DNA of 64,000 nt, from NCBI GenBank assembly GCA_028825445.1, contig JAPKAD010000002.1:62001-126000 (forward strand), written 5' to 3'. A program made the position numbers and the translations under genes. This document shows, in pieces, positions 8,633-17,666 of this stretch. Each line of letters opens with the position of its first letter. Position 1 is the first letter of the stretch. This DNA is from Octadecabacter sp. (GTDB lineage Bacteria > Pseudomonadota > Alphaproteobacteria > Rhodobacterales > Rhodobacteraceae). The notes beneath the pieces are model-generated. The model was not told where the DNA came from. It saw only the letters and a program-made list of their open reading frames with translations, and searched no databases.

Positions 8633-10114
8633 ATGCTTGATTCTAACACAGACCTAAAGTCCTTGCTGACACGCCCCGAACTTTTATGCACCGACGCCTT
8701 TTTAGGTGGTAAATGGGTACAGGCAAAAGACGGAAAAACCTTTGACGTCACCAACCCAGCGCGGGGCGACGTAATCGCGAAGGTTGCTGACCTCAGCCGC
8801 ACCGAAATCGTATCTGCCATCGAAGCCGCAGAAAAAGCCCGTCACACATGGGCCAAACGTACAGGAAAAGACCGTGCCACGGTGCTGCGCAAATGGTTCG
8901 ATCTGATTATGGCTAACCAAGAGGACCTCGCCATCATTATGACAGCCGAGCAGGGCAAGCCAATGGTGGAATCACGTGGTGAAATCTCCTATGGAGCATC
9001 TTTTGTGGAATGGTTCGCCGAAGAAGCAAAACGTAACTACGGTGAAATTATCCCGGGTCACCAGCCAAACATGCGCCTTACAGTGATCAAACAACCCATC
9101 GGTGTAGCCGCAGCCATTACTCCCTGGAACTTCCCCAACGCAATGATTGCACGCAAGGTCGCTCCAGCCCTGGCCGCAGGTTGTGGGTTTGTCGTGCGCC
9201 CCGCGTGCCTGACACCGTTGTCCGCGCTCGCTTTGGGCAAGCTGGCTGAAGAAGCTGGCATCACAGAAGGCCTGTTTAGCGTCGTTACTACTACTCTATC
9301 ATCCGAGGCTGGCAAAGAGTTCTGTGAAAACCCACTTGTTCGCAAACTGACCTTCACCGGATCAACCGAAGTTGGGCGCATCCTACTAAAGCAAGCCGCT
9401 GACCAAGTAATGAAATGTTCCATGGAACTAGGAGGCAACGCACCGTTTATCGTTTTTGATGACGCCGATCTCGACGCCGCCGTGATAGGCGCCATCGCCT
9501 GCAAATTCCGTAACAACGGCCAGACCTGTGTCTGCGCCAATCGTATATACGTGCAGGCAGGCGTCTACGATGATTTTGCCACAAAATTAAAGGTCGCCGT
9601 TGAGGCTTTGAAAATTGGCGATGGTCTGAACGAAGTTACACAACTTGGCCCACTGATCGAAGCCTCAGCGATTGACAAAGTGCAAGAACACCTAAACGAC
9701 GCTCTTGCCAAAGGCGGCATAATCCTCACAGGTGGAAAACCTCATGACCTAGGCGGGCTTTTCTTTCAGCCAACAATTGTCACAAACGCGACACAGGACA
9801 TGATGGTAAGCACAGATGAAACATTCGGCCCCTTTGCGCCGCTGTTCAAATTTGAAGACGAGGATGACGTAATCGCCAAAGCCAATGATACAATATTCGG
9901 CCTTGCAAGCTACTTTTACGCCAAGGATCTTAGCCGCGTCACTAAAGTAGCCGAGGCACTGGAATACGGTATCGTCGGTGTAAATACAGGCATCATTTCC
10001 ACTGAAGTCGCTCCATTTGGTGGCGTCAAACAATCCGGTCTTGGCCGCGAAGGATCGCGCCACGGAATGGATGACTACATGGAAATGAAATACATCTGCA
10101 CAAACGTCGCATAA
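8633..10114 (+). CDS. gabD: Succinate-semialdehyde-type aldehyde dehydrogenase
   Basis: 493-residue NAD(P)+-dependent aldehyde dehydrogenase. The catalytic Cys is in NNGQTCVCANR and the Glu in ELGGNAPFIVF. The N-terminus (LLCTDAFLGGKWVQA) and overall length match GabD/SSADH, which oxidises succinate semialdehyde to succinate at the end of the GABA shunt. Close relatives act on glutarate semialdehyde, so the substrate is probable rather than certain. ATG 8633 is favoured by the GGAG at 8622-8625; ATG 8606 is an in-frame alternative. A strong hairpin follows the stop. Confidence 0.85.
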   Translation: MLDSNTDLKSLLTRPELLCTDAFLGGKWVQAKDGKTFDVTNPARGDVIAKVADLSRTEIVSAIEAAEKARHTWAKRTGKDRATVLRKWFDLIMANQEDLAIIMTAEQGKPMVESRGEISYGASFVEWFAEEAKRNYGEIIPGHQPNMRLTVIKQPIGVAAAITPWNFPNAMIARKVAPALAAGCGFVVRPACLTPLSALALGKLAEEAGITEGLFSVVTTTLSSEAGKEFCENPLVRKLTFTGSTEVGRILLKQAADQVMKCSMELGGNAPFIVFDDADLDAAVIGAIACKFRNNGQTCVCANRIYVQAGVYDDFATKLKVAVEALKIGDGLNEVTQLGPLIEASAIDKVQEHLNDALAKGGIILTGGKPHDLGGLFFQPTIVTNATQDMMVSTDETFGPFAPLFKFEDEDDVIAKANDTIFGLASYFYAKDLSRVTKVAEALEYGIVGVNTGIISTEVAPFGGVKQSGLGREGSRHGMDDYMEMKYICTNVA

Positions 10115-10148
10115 TTCTGGCAGCCACATCAAAACCAGCCTTAATACC

Positions 10149-10181
10149 CCTGACATGCGACATGTTGTGTCGAATGTCAGG
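10149..10181 (+). terminator. Hairpin terminator after the aldehyde dehydrogenase
   Basis: 14-bp inverted repeat (10149-10162 with 10168-10181) with one mismatch and a 5-nt loop, 35 nt after the gabD-like stop. No U-tract follows, so it may terminate or stabilise the 3' end. Confidence 0.55.
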
Positions 10182-11127
10182 GCGCTTCACATCAGAGCAC
10201 AATTCCTACTTTATCCAATCGCTAAACCGGACCATCCCGCAAAACCTTTTAACCGAAGAATCAATCACACCTAATATTTCCTTCAGCGATGACCATATCT
10301 GCTTGATCGCGCGCAAGGTTTCCGCGTAATTTAAGACCTGCGCGGCTCTCATAATGTATGACAGTCATGAAAGTGAAGGCCTTACGATCGCGTTTATCCA
10401 AATAGTTAGCCTAAATTAATTTGGGACTATGATCCTGTAACATTGTCTCTTATCCAACTTTAGTTTCAAGATAACGTGCAAAATAAAACGTGTCCTTGAC
10501 CTAACCAGTGTTATCAAAATTAGCGGGCATCCAACCAACTTATGGGTCATGAGTATTAAATTAACACGCCCCAATACTAATCGGTAGATTAATCAAACTC
10601 AGTTAAATATATTAACAGGCGCATAATGCACTATCAGCCGATGCCTACTTTCATTTGTGATGCTCAAAATATCGGTGCTTGGGTCCATAAGTTGCACAAT
10701 AGTACCGCCATGACCCCTTTGTTGATTATGTTTGTCGAAACATTCCAGCCTCAAATCATTTTTTATAAAATCAATACGTTCAAACGCTACGGCCACACGT
10801 AGATTGGCGTTGATCGTGATCACCCTCCACTGAACGATAATTAGTTTTTTAGGCTGTGGTGTCTACATATAAACTTAAGCCATTGTCAGACTTGGTAAGC
10901 CAGTTGTCGACCCAAACTTCTGCCGTACAGCCGTTCAGCCTAACTCGACAACATCTGCCGCCATGACGCTTCTGCTCTGTGCAAATGCGCAGGCAGCGTG
11001 ACGGTTATCAGTGGAACAGCAGTTTTTATTAGTTTGTTTTAATACGCATATTTTCGTCTTATGCATATTCTTCTCTATTCCGACGCTCTCGATTGACCCT
11101 TTTCAAATCATCAGGCATTAGTAATTA
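10182..11127. other. Long gene-free region
   Basis: No supported gene. A 74-codon minus-strand frame at 10599-10823 and a minus-strand run ending near 10260 (ARDQADMVIAEGN) look mildly protein-like. I recognise neither, and both may be relics. No tRNA or repeat was seen. Confidence 0.4.
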
Positions 11128-11541
11128 ATGGATTGGTTTAAAATTATACATATTCTCTGTGTAATGGGCTGGACGACGTCGATCTTTGCCGTTCCTCGCG
11201 CGCTGATCTATTGGAAACGCGACTTCGCCAATACAGGCCAAAATGGCCCGCTTGGCGATCTCACTTACCGCCTCTACCGCTTCTCAGCTGGACTGATGGT
11301 GATTGCTTTGATCACTGGAATCTGGCTTGGGGCTGCCGTCTGGGCGTTCGACACATGGGTAATCATAAAACTTGCTTTCGTGTCCCTCCTTGTTGCCCAT
11401 TACATGAAAACAGGTGGTATGGTGATGAGGGCCAAGCGTGGTATCTTTAACGAAAGCGATCTCTACCTGCGGGTGTTCAACGAAATCAGTGTCGTCGGTG
11501 TGATTGCAATCCTCTGGGTTGTAGTGGTCAAACCTTTTTAG
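11128..11541 (+). CDS. CopD/HemJ-like integral membrane protein
   Basis: 137 residues with four predicted membrane helices (about residues 5-25, 50-72, 76-96 and 115-135). The first helix carries HILCVMGWTTSIFAVPRALIYW. This resembles the HxxxVxxW...LPRxxVY start of HemJ/UPF0093 and CopD-domain proteins, which are heme-linked protoporphyrinogen oxidase or copper-associated membrane proteins. It lacks the longer HemJ loop texture, so I call only the superfamily. It is flanked on both sides by long gene-free DNA. Confidence 0.7.
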   Translation: MDWFKIIHILCVMGWTTSIFAVPRALIYWKRDFANTGQNGPLGDLTYRLYRFSAGLMVIALITGIWLGAAVWAFDTWVIIKLAFVSLLVAHYMKTGGMVMRAKRGIFNESDLYLRVFNEISVVGVIAILWVVVVKPF

Positions 11542-12169
11542 CTTTTCTGCCAAAGATTGACGTCGCTGCTACGTCATACCTTAGTAATGCGCATAACAAT
11601 TAATTACGAAAATATGTCATTGGCGACAGAATAGCAAAAATAAGTAAGCTTTTGCCAGCCTGATCAACCATATGACCGCTTGTCTCGCCTGTGTTTTCGC
11701 CCAGAAAGAAGTTAACTCGAAGTCAAAGAGTTAACCTAATATGTCTTCCAACCTGGCAGAAAAATTATCAAGCTACAAATGCCAATCAAAAATCACCCTC
11801 ATGGCTCTACGGTGTTGCCACCCACTTTAAATTCTGCACAAAACACAGCGTGGCAAACGACTCCAAAGCAACACGTGCAATGAGATGAACAGGCCCAGCG
11901 CACGCTAGACTGCCAACTGGAAAAGTATCTGTTGACCCATCAAAGCAGTAAACCCAAGCGGCCCATTTGGATCAGCATAATTTGGAGGCGGACAATTGAT
12001 CAATGCCAGCGGCATCTTTCCCCTGGCGAGTGTAGTCCCCAAATCAACCGCATTTTCATTTTAAGAAACAGGATTTCAACTCATTAAAACTCCGCCACCA
12101 TCGCTACTATCTCAAAGTCTAACAACGATTTTTCAATACAGTATCCTTAATTTCACACAGAATCTAATA
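11542..12169. other. Spacer with inverted repeat and a possible minus-strand relic
   Basis: A perfect 8-bp inverted repeat (GTTAACTC / GAGTTAAC, 11711-11735) lies here. From about 12049 down to 11807 the minus strand reads protein-like in one frame (KMPLALINCPPPNYADPNG). After a stop it continues in another frame (HLIARVALESFATLCFVQN) to a TAG, as expected for a frameshifted gene relic. The family is unknown to me. Confidence 0.4.
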
Positions 12170-12763
12170 TTAAATATCCAAGTCCACAGCCAGAATGATC
12201 GGAAAAAACACACCACCTGACCAAATACCAAACCAATCATTGCCTTCATAAATTGCAGTTTCACCAATTTCCACCAACCGATAAAACGACTTTCGATCAA
12301 TTAAGGCTTCAAGGTTACAGCGGATCAAAACATACGGACTAGGCTCACCTGTCTCTCCATCCCGCACAACGCGAATCGGGTGATCAGTTCCTGCAACTGC
12401 AAAATCCCCAACGTTGGTTTCAAACCGTAAACCGTCCCCAACCTGTTCAAAATCCACAGCCACAAACGGTGCATCATCAACTGTAATGCCAACCTTTTCC
12501 ACGGGTGTTACAAGAAAATAATCATCCCCGTCGCAGCGCAACACTGTTGAAAATAGCCTTACCAGTTCGGGCCGTTCAATCGGCGTACCGAGGTAAAACC
12601 ACGTCCCATCCCGAGCAACCCGCATGTCCAAATCACCACAAAACGGCGGATTCCATTGATCCACAGGCGGCAATCCGCACCCTTTTGATGCCGCACGTAC
12701 CGAAGATGCAAGACTTTCTGCCGACACTGCAACAGTGCCATCATTTTGATTATTTTTTGCCAT
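12170..12763 (-). CDS. DUF1285 family protein
   Basis: 197-residue cytosolic protein. Landmarks are PPVDQWNPPFCGDLDMRVARDGTWFYLGTPIERPELVRLFS near the N-terminus and ALIDRKSFYRLVEIG near the C-terminus, characteristic of DUF1285 (described in two short motifs here for length). It is divergent from moxR (starts 66 nt apart), and the same DUF1285/MoxR/DUF58 neighbourhood recurs in Rhodobacterales. The biochemical role is unknown. ATG 12763 is used; a TTG at 12778 is in frame. Confidence 0.85.
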   Translation of the reverse strand: MAKNNQNDGTVAVSAESLASSVRAASKGCGLPPVDQWNPPFCGDLDMRVARDGTWFYLGTPIERPELVRLFSTVLRCDGDDYFLVTPVEKVGITVDDAPFVAVDFEQVGDGLRFETNVGDFAVAGTDHPIRVVRDGETGEPSPYVLIRCNLEALIDRKSFYRLVEIGETAIYEGNDWFGIWSGGVFFPIILAVDLDI

Positions 12764-12828
12764 TGGGCTTACCTGCAATATCTGTTCAACTAATGATTAG
12801 CTATATGAACTATAAAAAAGAGATTGCC

Positions 12829-13860
12829 ATGCCTTCCGAAAATCCACCCCATGTTCAGAATGACGCAGCGCTTATGACCCAGATCGAAACTCTTGGCGGT
12901 AAGCTGATGCAGGCGCGCGCATCTATTAGTAAACGGTTTATTGGTCAGGACAAAGTAGTTGATCTGACCTTGGCATCGCTTCTGTGCGGTGGTCACGCTT
13001 TATTAATCGGCCTGCCCGGTTTAGGCAAAACGCGGCTAGTTGATACGCTGTCCACAGTCATGGGGCTGCATGGCAACCGTGTTCAATTTACCCCTGATCT
13101 TATGCCTGCTGATATCCTAGGCTCCGAAGTACTTGAAACCTCGACAGATGGCAGCCGCACTTTCCGTTTCATAAAGGGTCCAATTTTTTGTCAGCTTCTG
13201 ATGGCAGATGAGATCAATCGCGCTTCGCCACGTACGCAATCCGCTCTGTTGCAAGCGATGCAAGAAAAAGAAGTTACAATTGCTGGAGAACATCGCAAGG
13301 TCGGTGTGCCATTCCATGTTTTGGCTACGCAAAACCCTATTGAACAAGAAGGCACCTATCCTTTACCAGAAGCCCAGCTTGACCGGTTTTTAGTGCAGAT
13401 TGACGTCCCATATCCAGATCGTAGCACCGAACGCGAAATTCTCATCGCTACAACCGGTACAACTGAAGAAGACGTCACAGCTGTTTTTACAACCGATGAA
13501 ATCATCGCGGCGCAGACCCTACTGCGCCGCATGCCCGTCGGAGATGCCATTATTGAAATGATCCTCAATCTGGTCCGCGCCTGTCGCCCAAACGACCCAA
13601 CCGCGACAGAGCTTGTGCAAAACACTGTCAGCTGGGGCCCAGGCCCACGTGCAGCTCAGGCGCTAATGCTTACCGTACGAGCCGCCGCTTTATTAAATGG
13701 CCGCCTTGTTCCATCAGCCGAAGACGTGCGCGCCATGGCTGCGCCTGTTCTCACACACCGCATGGCGCTATCTTTCGCAGCCCGCGCACGCGGCGAAAGT
13801 GTCACTTCCATCATTAACCAGGTTGCAACTCAAATCACCAGCGTCTCGAAGACCGCATGA
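12829..13860 (+). CDS. MoxR-family AAA+ ATPase
   Basis: 343-residue AAA+ ATPase with Walker A GLPGLGKT, Walker B LLMADEIN and sensor-1 ATQNP. MoxR proteins act as chaperone-like ATPases that mature or regulate partner complexes, usually with von Willebrand factor A (vWA) domain proteins encoded next door. That is the case here, because the DUF58 gene begins inside the moxR stop (overlap at 13857-13860). I chose ATG 12829 (MPSENPP) behind AAGAGA; ATG 12793 is an in-frame alternative. Confidence 0.9.
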   Translation: MPSENPPHVQNDAALMTQIETLGGKLMQARASISKRFIGQDKVVDLTLASLLCGGHALLIGLPGLGKTRLVDTLSTVMGLHGNRVQFTPDLMPADILGSEVLETSTDGSRTFRFIKGPIFCQLLMADEINRASPRTQSALLQAMQEKEVTIAGEHRKVGVPFHVLATQNPIEQEGTYPLPEAQLDRFLVQIDVPYPDRSTEREILIATTGTTEEDVTAVFTTDEIIAAQTLLRRMPVGDAIIEMILNLVRACRPNDPTATELVQNTVSWGPGPRAAQALMLTVRAAALLNGRLVPSAEDVRAMAAPVLTHRMALSFAARARGESVTSIINQVATQITSVSKTA

Positions 13861-14732
13861 TGGAAGCCCCACTCTCTCTACGCTTGGGTGCTGAAACCCT
13901 CACCGCACCATTCCCGCCGCTGCTGGCAGAGGCTGAACATCTTGCTGAAGCTGTTATAGTCGGTGATCACGGTCGGCGGCGTGCAGGTATGGGCGATACT
14001 TTTTGGCAGTATCGAGCAGCCCAAAATCACGACGAAATACGAAGTATTGATTGGCGGCGCTCCGCGCGTTCGGATGCACAGTTCATCCAAGACAAAGAAT
14101 GGCAGATCGCTCAGACGATTTTGATGTGGGTCGACCAGTCTGCCTCCATGTCATTTACATCCCTGAAAAACGGTACAACTAAACGAGCTCGCGCGCGAAC
14201 ATTGGCGCTGGCAACCGCCATCTTGCTCCTACGGGGCGGTGAACGGGTTGGCCTTACTGGAAACCAGCTGCCACCTCGACGCGGTGAAGTCCAAGTGACA
14301 CAGATGGCCACCATGCTGTCAAAAGATAACACGGAGGACTTTGGCACACCCGATGCAACCGGCATGTTGTCCAATTCACGCACCCTGTTAGTGTCAGATT
14401 TCATGGGCAATCTGGCGGGAATCGAAACTGCAATGGCAAGAGCCGCAGATAGCAACGTCCGCGGCGCAATGATTCAAATTCTTGACCCTGCCGAGGAAGC
14501 ATTTCCTTTTGACGGACGCACTATTTTCGAGTCCATGTCGGGCACAATACAGCACGAAACACTTAAAGCTCGCGATCTGCGAGATCGCTACCTTGATCGC
14601 CTTGCGCACCGCAAAGACCGCCTTGCATCTCTTGCAAGTCAGGCTGGCTGGCAGTTTCATACTCATCATACCAGTACCCCAGCAGCGTCAGCCCTACTCT
14701 GGATCTACACAGCTTTGGAACGTCGTGCATGA
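13857..14732 (+). CDS. DUF58 (vWA-like) protein
   Basis: 291-residue cytosolic protein with the DUF58 signature DFWQYR/RSIDWRRSARSD-like region (GDTFWQYRAAQNHDEIRSID, about residues 43-62). An intact MIDAS-type DxSxS follows in VDQSASM (about residue 92). DUF58 proteins are the usual partners of MoxR ATPases. The start overlaps the moxR stop by 4 nt. The TGA stop overlaps an ATG (14729) that opens a 34-codon mini-ORF leading to the next gene. Confidence 0.9.
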   Translation: MMEAPLSLRLGAETLTAPFPPLLAEAEHLAEAVIVGDHGRRRAGMGDTFWQYRAAQNHDEIRSIDWRRSARSDAQFIQDKEWQIAQTILMWVDQSASMSFTSLKNGTTKRARARTLALATAILLLRGGERVGLTGNQLPPRRGEVQVTQMATMLSKDNTEDFGTPDATGMLSNSRTLLVSDFMGNLAGIETAMARAADSNVRGAMIQILDPAEEAFPFDGRTIFESMSGTIQHETLKARDLRDRYLDRLAHRKDRLASLASQAGWQFHTHHTSTPAASALLWIYTALERRA

Positions 14733-14833
14733 GCCGTCTTTACTTTATAAATATTTTAAAGAAATGGAAAATAGTTACCATTTTAATCGAATTTACAACG
14801 CAAATTCGAAATGATGAAAAGCACTATCTATGA
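14729..14833 (+). CDS. 34-codon mini-ORF bridging DUF58 and DUF4159 genes
   Basis: Starts with an ATGA overlap on the DUF58 stop and ends with a TGA that forms an ATGA overlap with the start of the next gene at 14830. The predicted peptide begins MSRLYFINILKKWK and is AT-rich with no recognisable domain. It may be a translational coupler. Alternatively it is the ancestral start of the downstream gene, stranded by an insertion or decay of about 100 nt. Homologous operons, as I recall, join these two genes directly. Expression is unproven. Confidence 0.4.
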   Translation: MSRLYFINILKKWKIVTILIEFTTQIRNDEKHYL

Positions 14834-17586
14834 TAAATTTTGGCCCCGTCGCTTTCACAACACCATGGCTATTACTTGGTCTGCTGATACTGCCAATCTT
14901 GTGGCTCCTGCTGCGCGCTGTCCCCCCAGCACCGATCCGGCGCCGCTTTCCTGGTGTTACGCTGCTGCTTGGTTTGACTGACAATACCAGCCAAACCGAC
15001 CGCACACCTTGGTGGCTGTTGCTGCTGCGTCTCATTGCCATTGCCACAATTATTACTGCTTTCTCGGGGCCCGTTTTTAACCCCAACGAAGAAACTCCTA
15101 GCAACGGTCCACTCTTGATCCTTGTCGATGGCACTTGGGCAGATGCGCACGATTGGCCTCTTCGAATCAATCGCATTGGTGCCACCCTGTCCAAAGCTGC
15201 CCGTAATGGCCGCACCGCCGCACTGGTTATGCTTACCGATCTGCCACCAGAAGCGCCCATTTTTAAAGATGCGCAGACGGTCCAGCAACGCGTCTCTACG
15301 CTGCAACCGTACCCCTATGCGCCAAACGTAGAAGCACTGAACGACTGGACTGATAGCCTAATTGGAACTTTTGACACCTTCTGGATATCCGATGGATTAG
15401 CCCGTGATAGCCGTCCCGCTTTATTAGCGGCCTTAGAGACCCATGGCACTGTCACCGCCTTTGAATCTCCAAGCCCCGTTTTGGGTCTGCGTACAGCACA
15501 ATTGGAGAACGACAATGTCACCGTAACTGTTTTGCGAGCCACAACTGGGATCGAAACGGAAACGACAGTAACCGCCATCGGCCTTGACCCTGCGGGCGTC
15601 AAACGCCACTTATCCAGCACTATTGCCACTTTTGGTGCAACAGCCTCGCACACAACGGCAACGTTCGATCTACCTTCAGAACTACGCAACCGCATCACAC
15701 GTTTTGAAATTCAAGGCGTGCGATCTGCGGGAGCTGTAACCCTCACCGACGATGCTTTGAAACGTCGTGAAGTGGCACTTCTTGCAGGAGCCATTGATCG
15801 CGAAGCACTCGATCTTCTGTCCCCTTTGCACTACCTCGAACAGGCTCTGATCCCTACGGCGGAACTGATTGGTGGCACTCTTGGAGACGTGTTGCTCGCC
15901 AATCCAGAAGTCATAATCCTTGCTGATGTCGCAACCCTCACGGTGATTGAGGCTGATACAATGTTAAAATGGGTTGAAAACGGTGGCCTTCTTGTTCGGT
16001 TTGCAGGCCCACTTCTTGCAGCGTCCGATATCAGCCGCATTGACCAAGACCCATTGATGCCAGTGCGCCTGCGTATTGGGGGACGATCCATCGGCGGTGC
16101 AATGTCGTGGGGCGAGCCTAAAGTGCTAGCACCTTTCCCTGCCAGCAGCCCGTTTTTTGGTCTAACTATACCCAAAGATGTCGAAATCACTGCGCAAGTC
16201 ATGGCACAGCCTGACCCAACATTGGCGCAGCGCGTAATTGCGCAGTTGGCAGATGGCACACCACTGGTCACGAGAAAATCTGCCGGAACGGGATCAATCG
16301 TGCTGTTTCATGTGACGGCAAATGCCGAATGGTCGACCCTCCCACTTTCGGGCCTGTTCGTGCAAATGCTGGAACGCCTTGCAGTGTCCACGCGCCCATC
16401 TGCTCCCACCGTTGAAGGTTTGATTGGAACCACCTGGATGCCCCAGGACGTTTTAGATGCATTCGGTGAGCTATCAAGAGCCGACACTTTGCCCAATGTG
16501 GACGGCGAAGCCATCGCAACGGCCACACCATCAGCCATAATGTTACCTGGGCTTTACGTGGGAGAAGATCGCAGCATCGCCATAAACGTAATTGAGGGTA
16601 ATAATGTGTTAACGCGGGCGGTCTGGCCTGCCCACATCGCCGTCCAAGGACTGGACGTGGTACGCGAAACGCTACTTAAAGGCTGGTTATTGGCGATTGC
16701 ACTAATAATAATTACGACTGATATCTTTGCATCACTGGCCCTATCTGGGCGCTTACGTAACGCGCCCGTGACCATCATGGTGACAGCTCTATTCACTTTA
16801 ATGATCGTACCACAAGCAAAAGCTCAAAATGACAATTTTGCCATCGCCGCGACTGCCAACGTAATGCTGGCCTATGTGGTAACAGGTGACATTCAGATCG
16901 ATGAAATGTCAGACGCAGGGCTTTATGGGCTATCCAATACACTATTCCAACGCACGTCGATTGAACCCGCAATTCCCGTCGGCATTGATCTTGAAGCTGA
17001 TGAGTTGGCGTTTTTCCCTTTTATTTACTGGCCTATCACCGCTGAGCAGCAACTGCCAACCCGCGAAACCTATGCCAAACTGAACCGCTATTTGCGATCT
17101 GGGGGGATGATCTTGTTTGATACCCGCGACGCGGATTTAGCGCGCTTTGGCTCATCATCACCCGAAGGGCGCAAGCTACAGGAGATTGCCCGTGGCCTCG
17201 ACATTCCTGCCCTTGAACCAATTCCGCAAGATCACATTCTAACGCGCACGTTCTACCTGCTACAGAATTTCCCTGGTCGCTACCCCAGCCGCGATGTCTG
17301 GGTTGAGTCCGCTCCTGCTGACGTTAATTTATCTGAGGGAATGCCGTTTCGCGACCTAAACGATGGCGTGACTCCTGTGGTCATTGGTGGCAATGACTGG
17401 GCTGCGGCTTGGGCCACTGATCGCCAAGGCAACCCACTAGTCCCAATTGGACGCGGAATGGCAGGTGAGCGCCAACGTGAGATCGCACTGCGCTTTGGCG
17501 TCAACCTGATCATGCACGTGCTGACAGGAAATTATAAATCAGATCAGGTTCATGTACCTGCACTGCTAGAACGATTGAGCCAATGA
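14830..17586 (+). CDS. BatA-like/DUF4159 membrane protein
   Basis: 918 residues. The N-terminus has a BatA-type two-helix segment (about residues 8-30 and 57-77) with FTTPWLLLGLLILPILW and the RRRFPG motif. A vWA-like and periplasmic-type middle follows, then two membrane helices at about 620-662. The C-terminal DUF4159 domain (about 675-918) has ADELAFFPFIYWPI, LRSGGMILFDTRD and RDVWVES. This is the aerotolerance-type membrane partner found behind MoxR-DUF58 in alphaproteobacteria. It probably assembles with them at the inner membrane; the substrate is unknown. The stop overlaps an ATG at 17583. Confidence 0.88.
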   Translation: MINFGPVAFTTPWLLLGLLILPILWLLLRAVPPAPIRRRFPGVTLLLGLTDNTSQTDRTPWWLLLLRLIAIATIITAFSGPVFNPNEETPSNGPLLILVDGTWADAHDWPLRINRIGATLSKAARNGRTAALVMLTDLPPEAPIFKDAQTVQQRVSTLQPYPYAPNVEALNDWTDSLIGTFDTFWISDGLARDSRPALLAALETHGTVTAFESPSPVLGLRTAQLENDNVTVTVLRATTGIETETTVTAIGLDPAGVKRHLSSTIATFGATASHTTATFDLPSELRNRITRFEIQGVRSAGAVTLTDDALKRREVALLAGAIDREALDLLSPLHYLEQALIPTAELIGGTLGDVLLANPEVIILADVATLTVIEADTMLKWVENGGLLVRFAGPLLAASDISRIDQDPLMPVRLRIGGRSIGGAMSWGEPKVLAPFPASSPFFGLTIPKDVEITAQVMAQPDPTLAQRVIAQLADGTPLVTRKSAGTGSIVLFHVTANAEWSTLPLSGLFVQMLERLAVSTRPSAPTVEGLIGTTWMPQDVLDAFGELSRADTLPNVDGEAIATATPSAIMLPGLYVGEDRSIAINVIEGNNVLTRAVWPAHIAVQGLDVVRETLLKGWLLAIALIIITTDIFASLALSGRLRNAPVTIMVTALFTLMIVPQAKAQNDNFAIAATANVMLAYVVTGDIQIDEMSDAGLYGLSNTLFQRTSIEPAIPVGIDLEADELAFFPFIYWPITAEQQLPTRETYAKLNRYLRSGGMILFDTRDADLARFGSSSPEGRKLQEIARGLDIPALEPIPQDHILTRTFYLLQNFPGRYPSRDVWVESAPADVNLSEGMPFRDLNDGVTPVVIGGNDWAAAWATDRQGNPLVPIGRGMAGERQREIALRFGVNLIMHVLTGNYKSDQVHVPALLERLSQ

Positions 17587-17666
17587 TTTTGTGCGCGCAT
17601 TATTTTGAAACCAGCCTATTACAGGAGGGTATTATGGCGTCAAAAAAGCGAGGGTGCGTCATATGA
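17583..17666 (+). CDS. 27-codon mini-ORF bridging DUF4159 and GATase-like genes
   Basis: Opens with ATGA on the preceding stop and closes with TGA overlapping the next ATG at 17663. Inside it a strong Shine-Dalgarno (GGAGGG, 17624-17629) precedes an in-frame ATG at 17634 that would encode only MASKKRGCVI before the same stop. The shape is the same as the mini-ORF 2.8 kb upstream. It may be a coupling leader peptide or a remnant; no homology is recognised. Confidence 0.4.
   Translation: MILCAHYFETSLLQEGIMASKKRGCVI

Noticed and set aside
10599-10823. 74-codon minus-strand ORF
   Set aside because: No recognised family, no good start signal; mentioned only as a possible relic.
11711-11735. 8-bp inverted repeat GTTAACTC/GAGTTAAC as an operator
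   Set aside because: It lies in gene-free DNA far from any promoter; an 8-bp palindrome is expected by chance in 64 kb.
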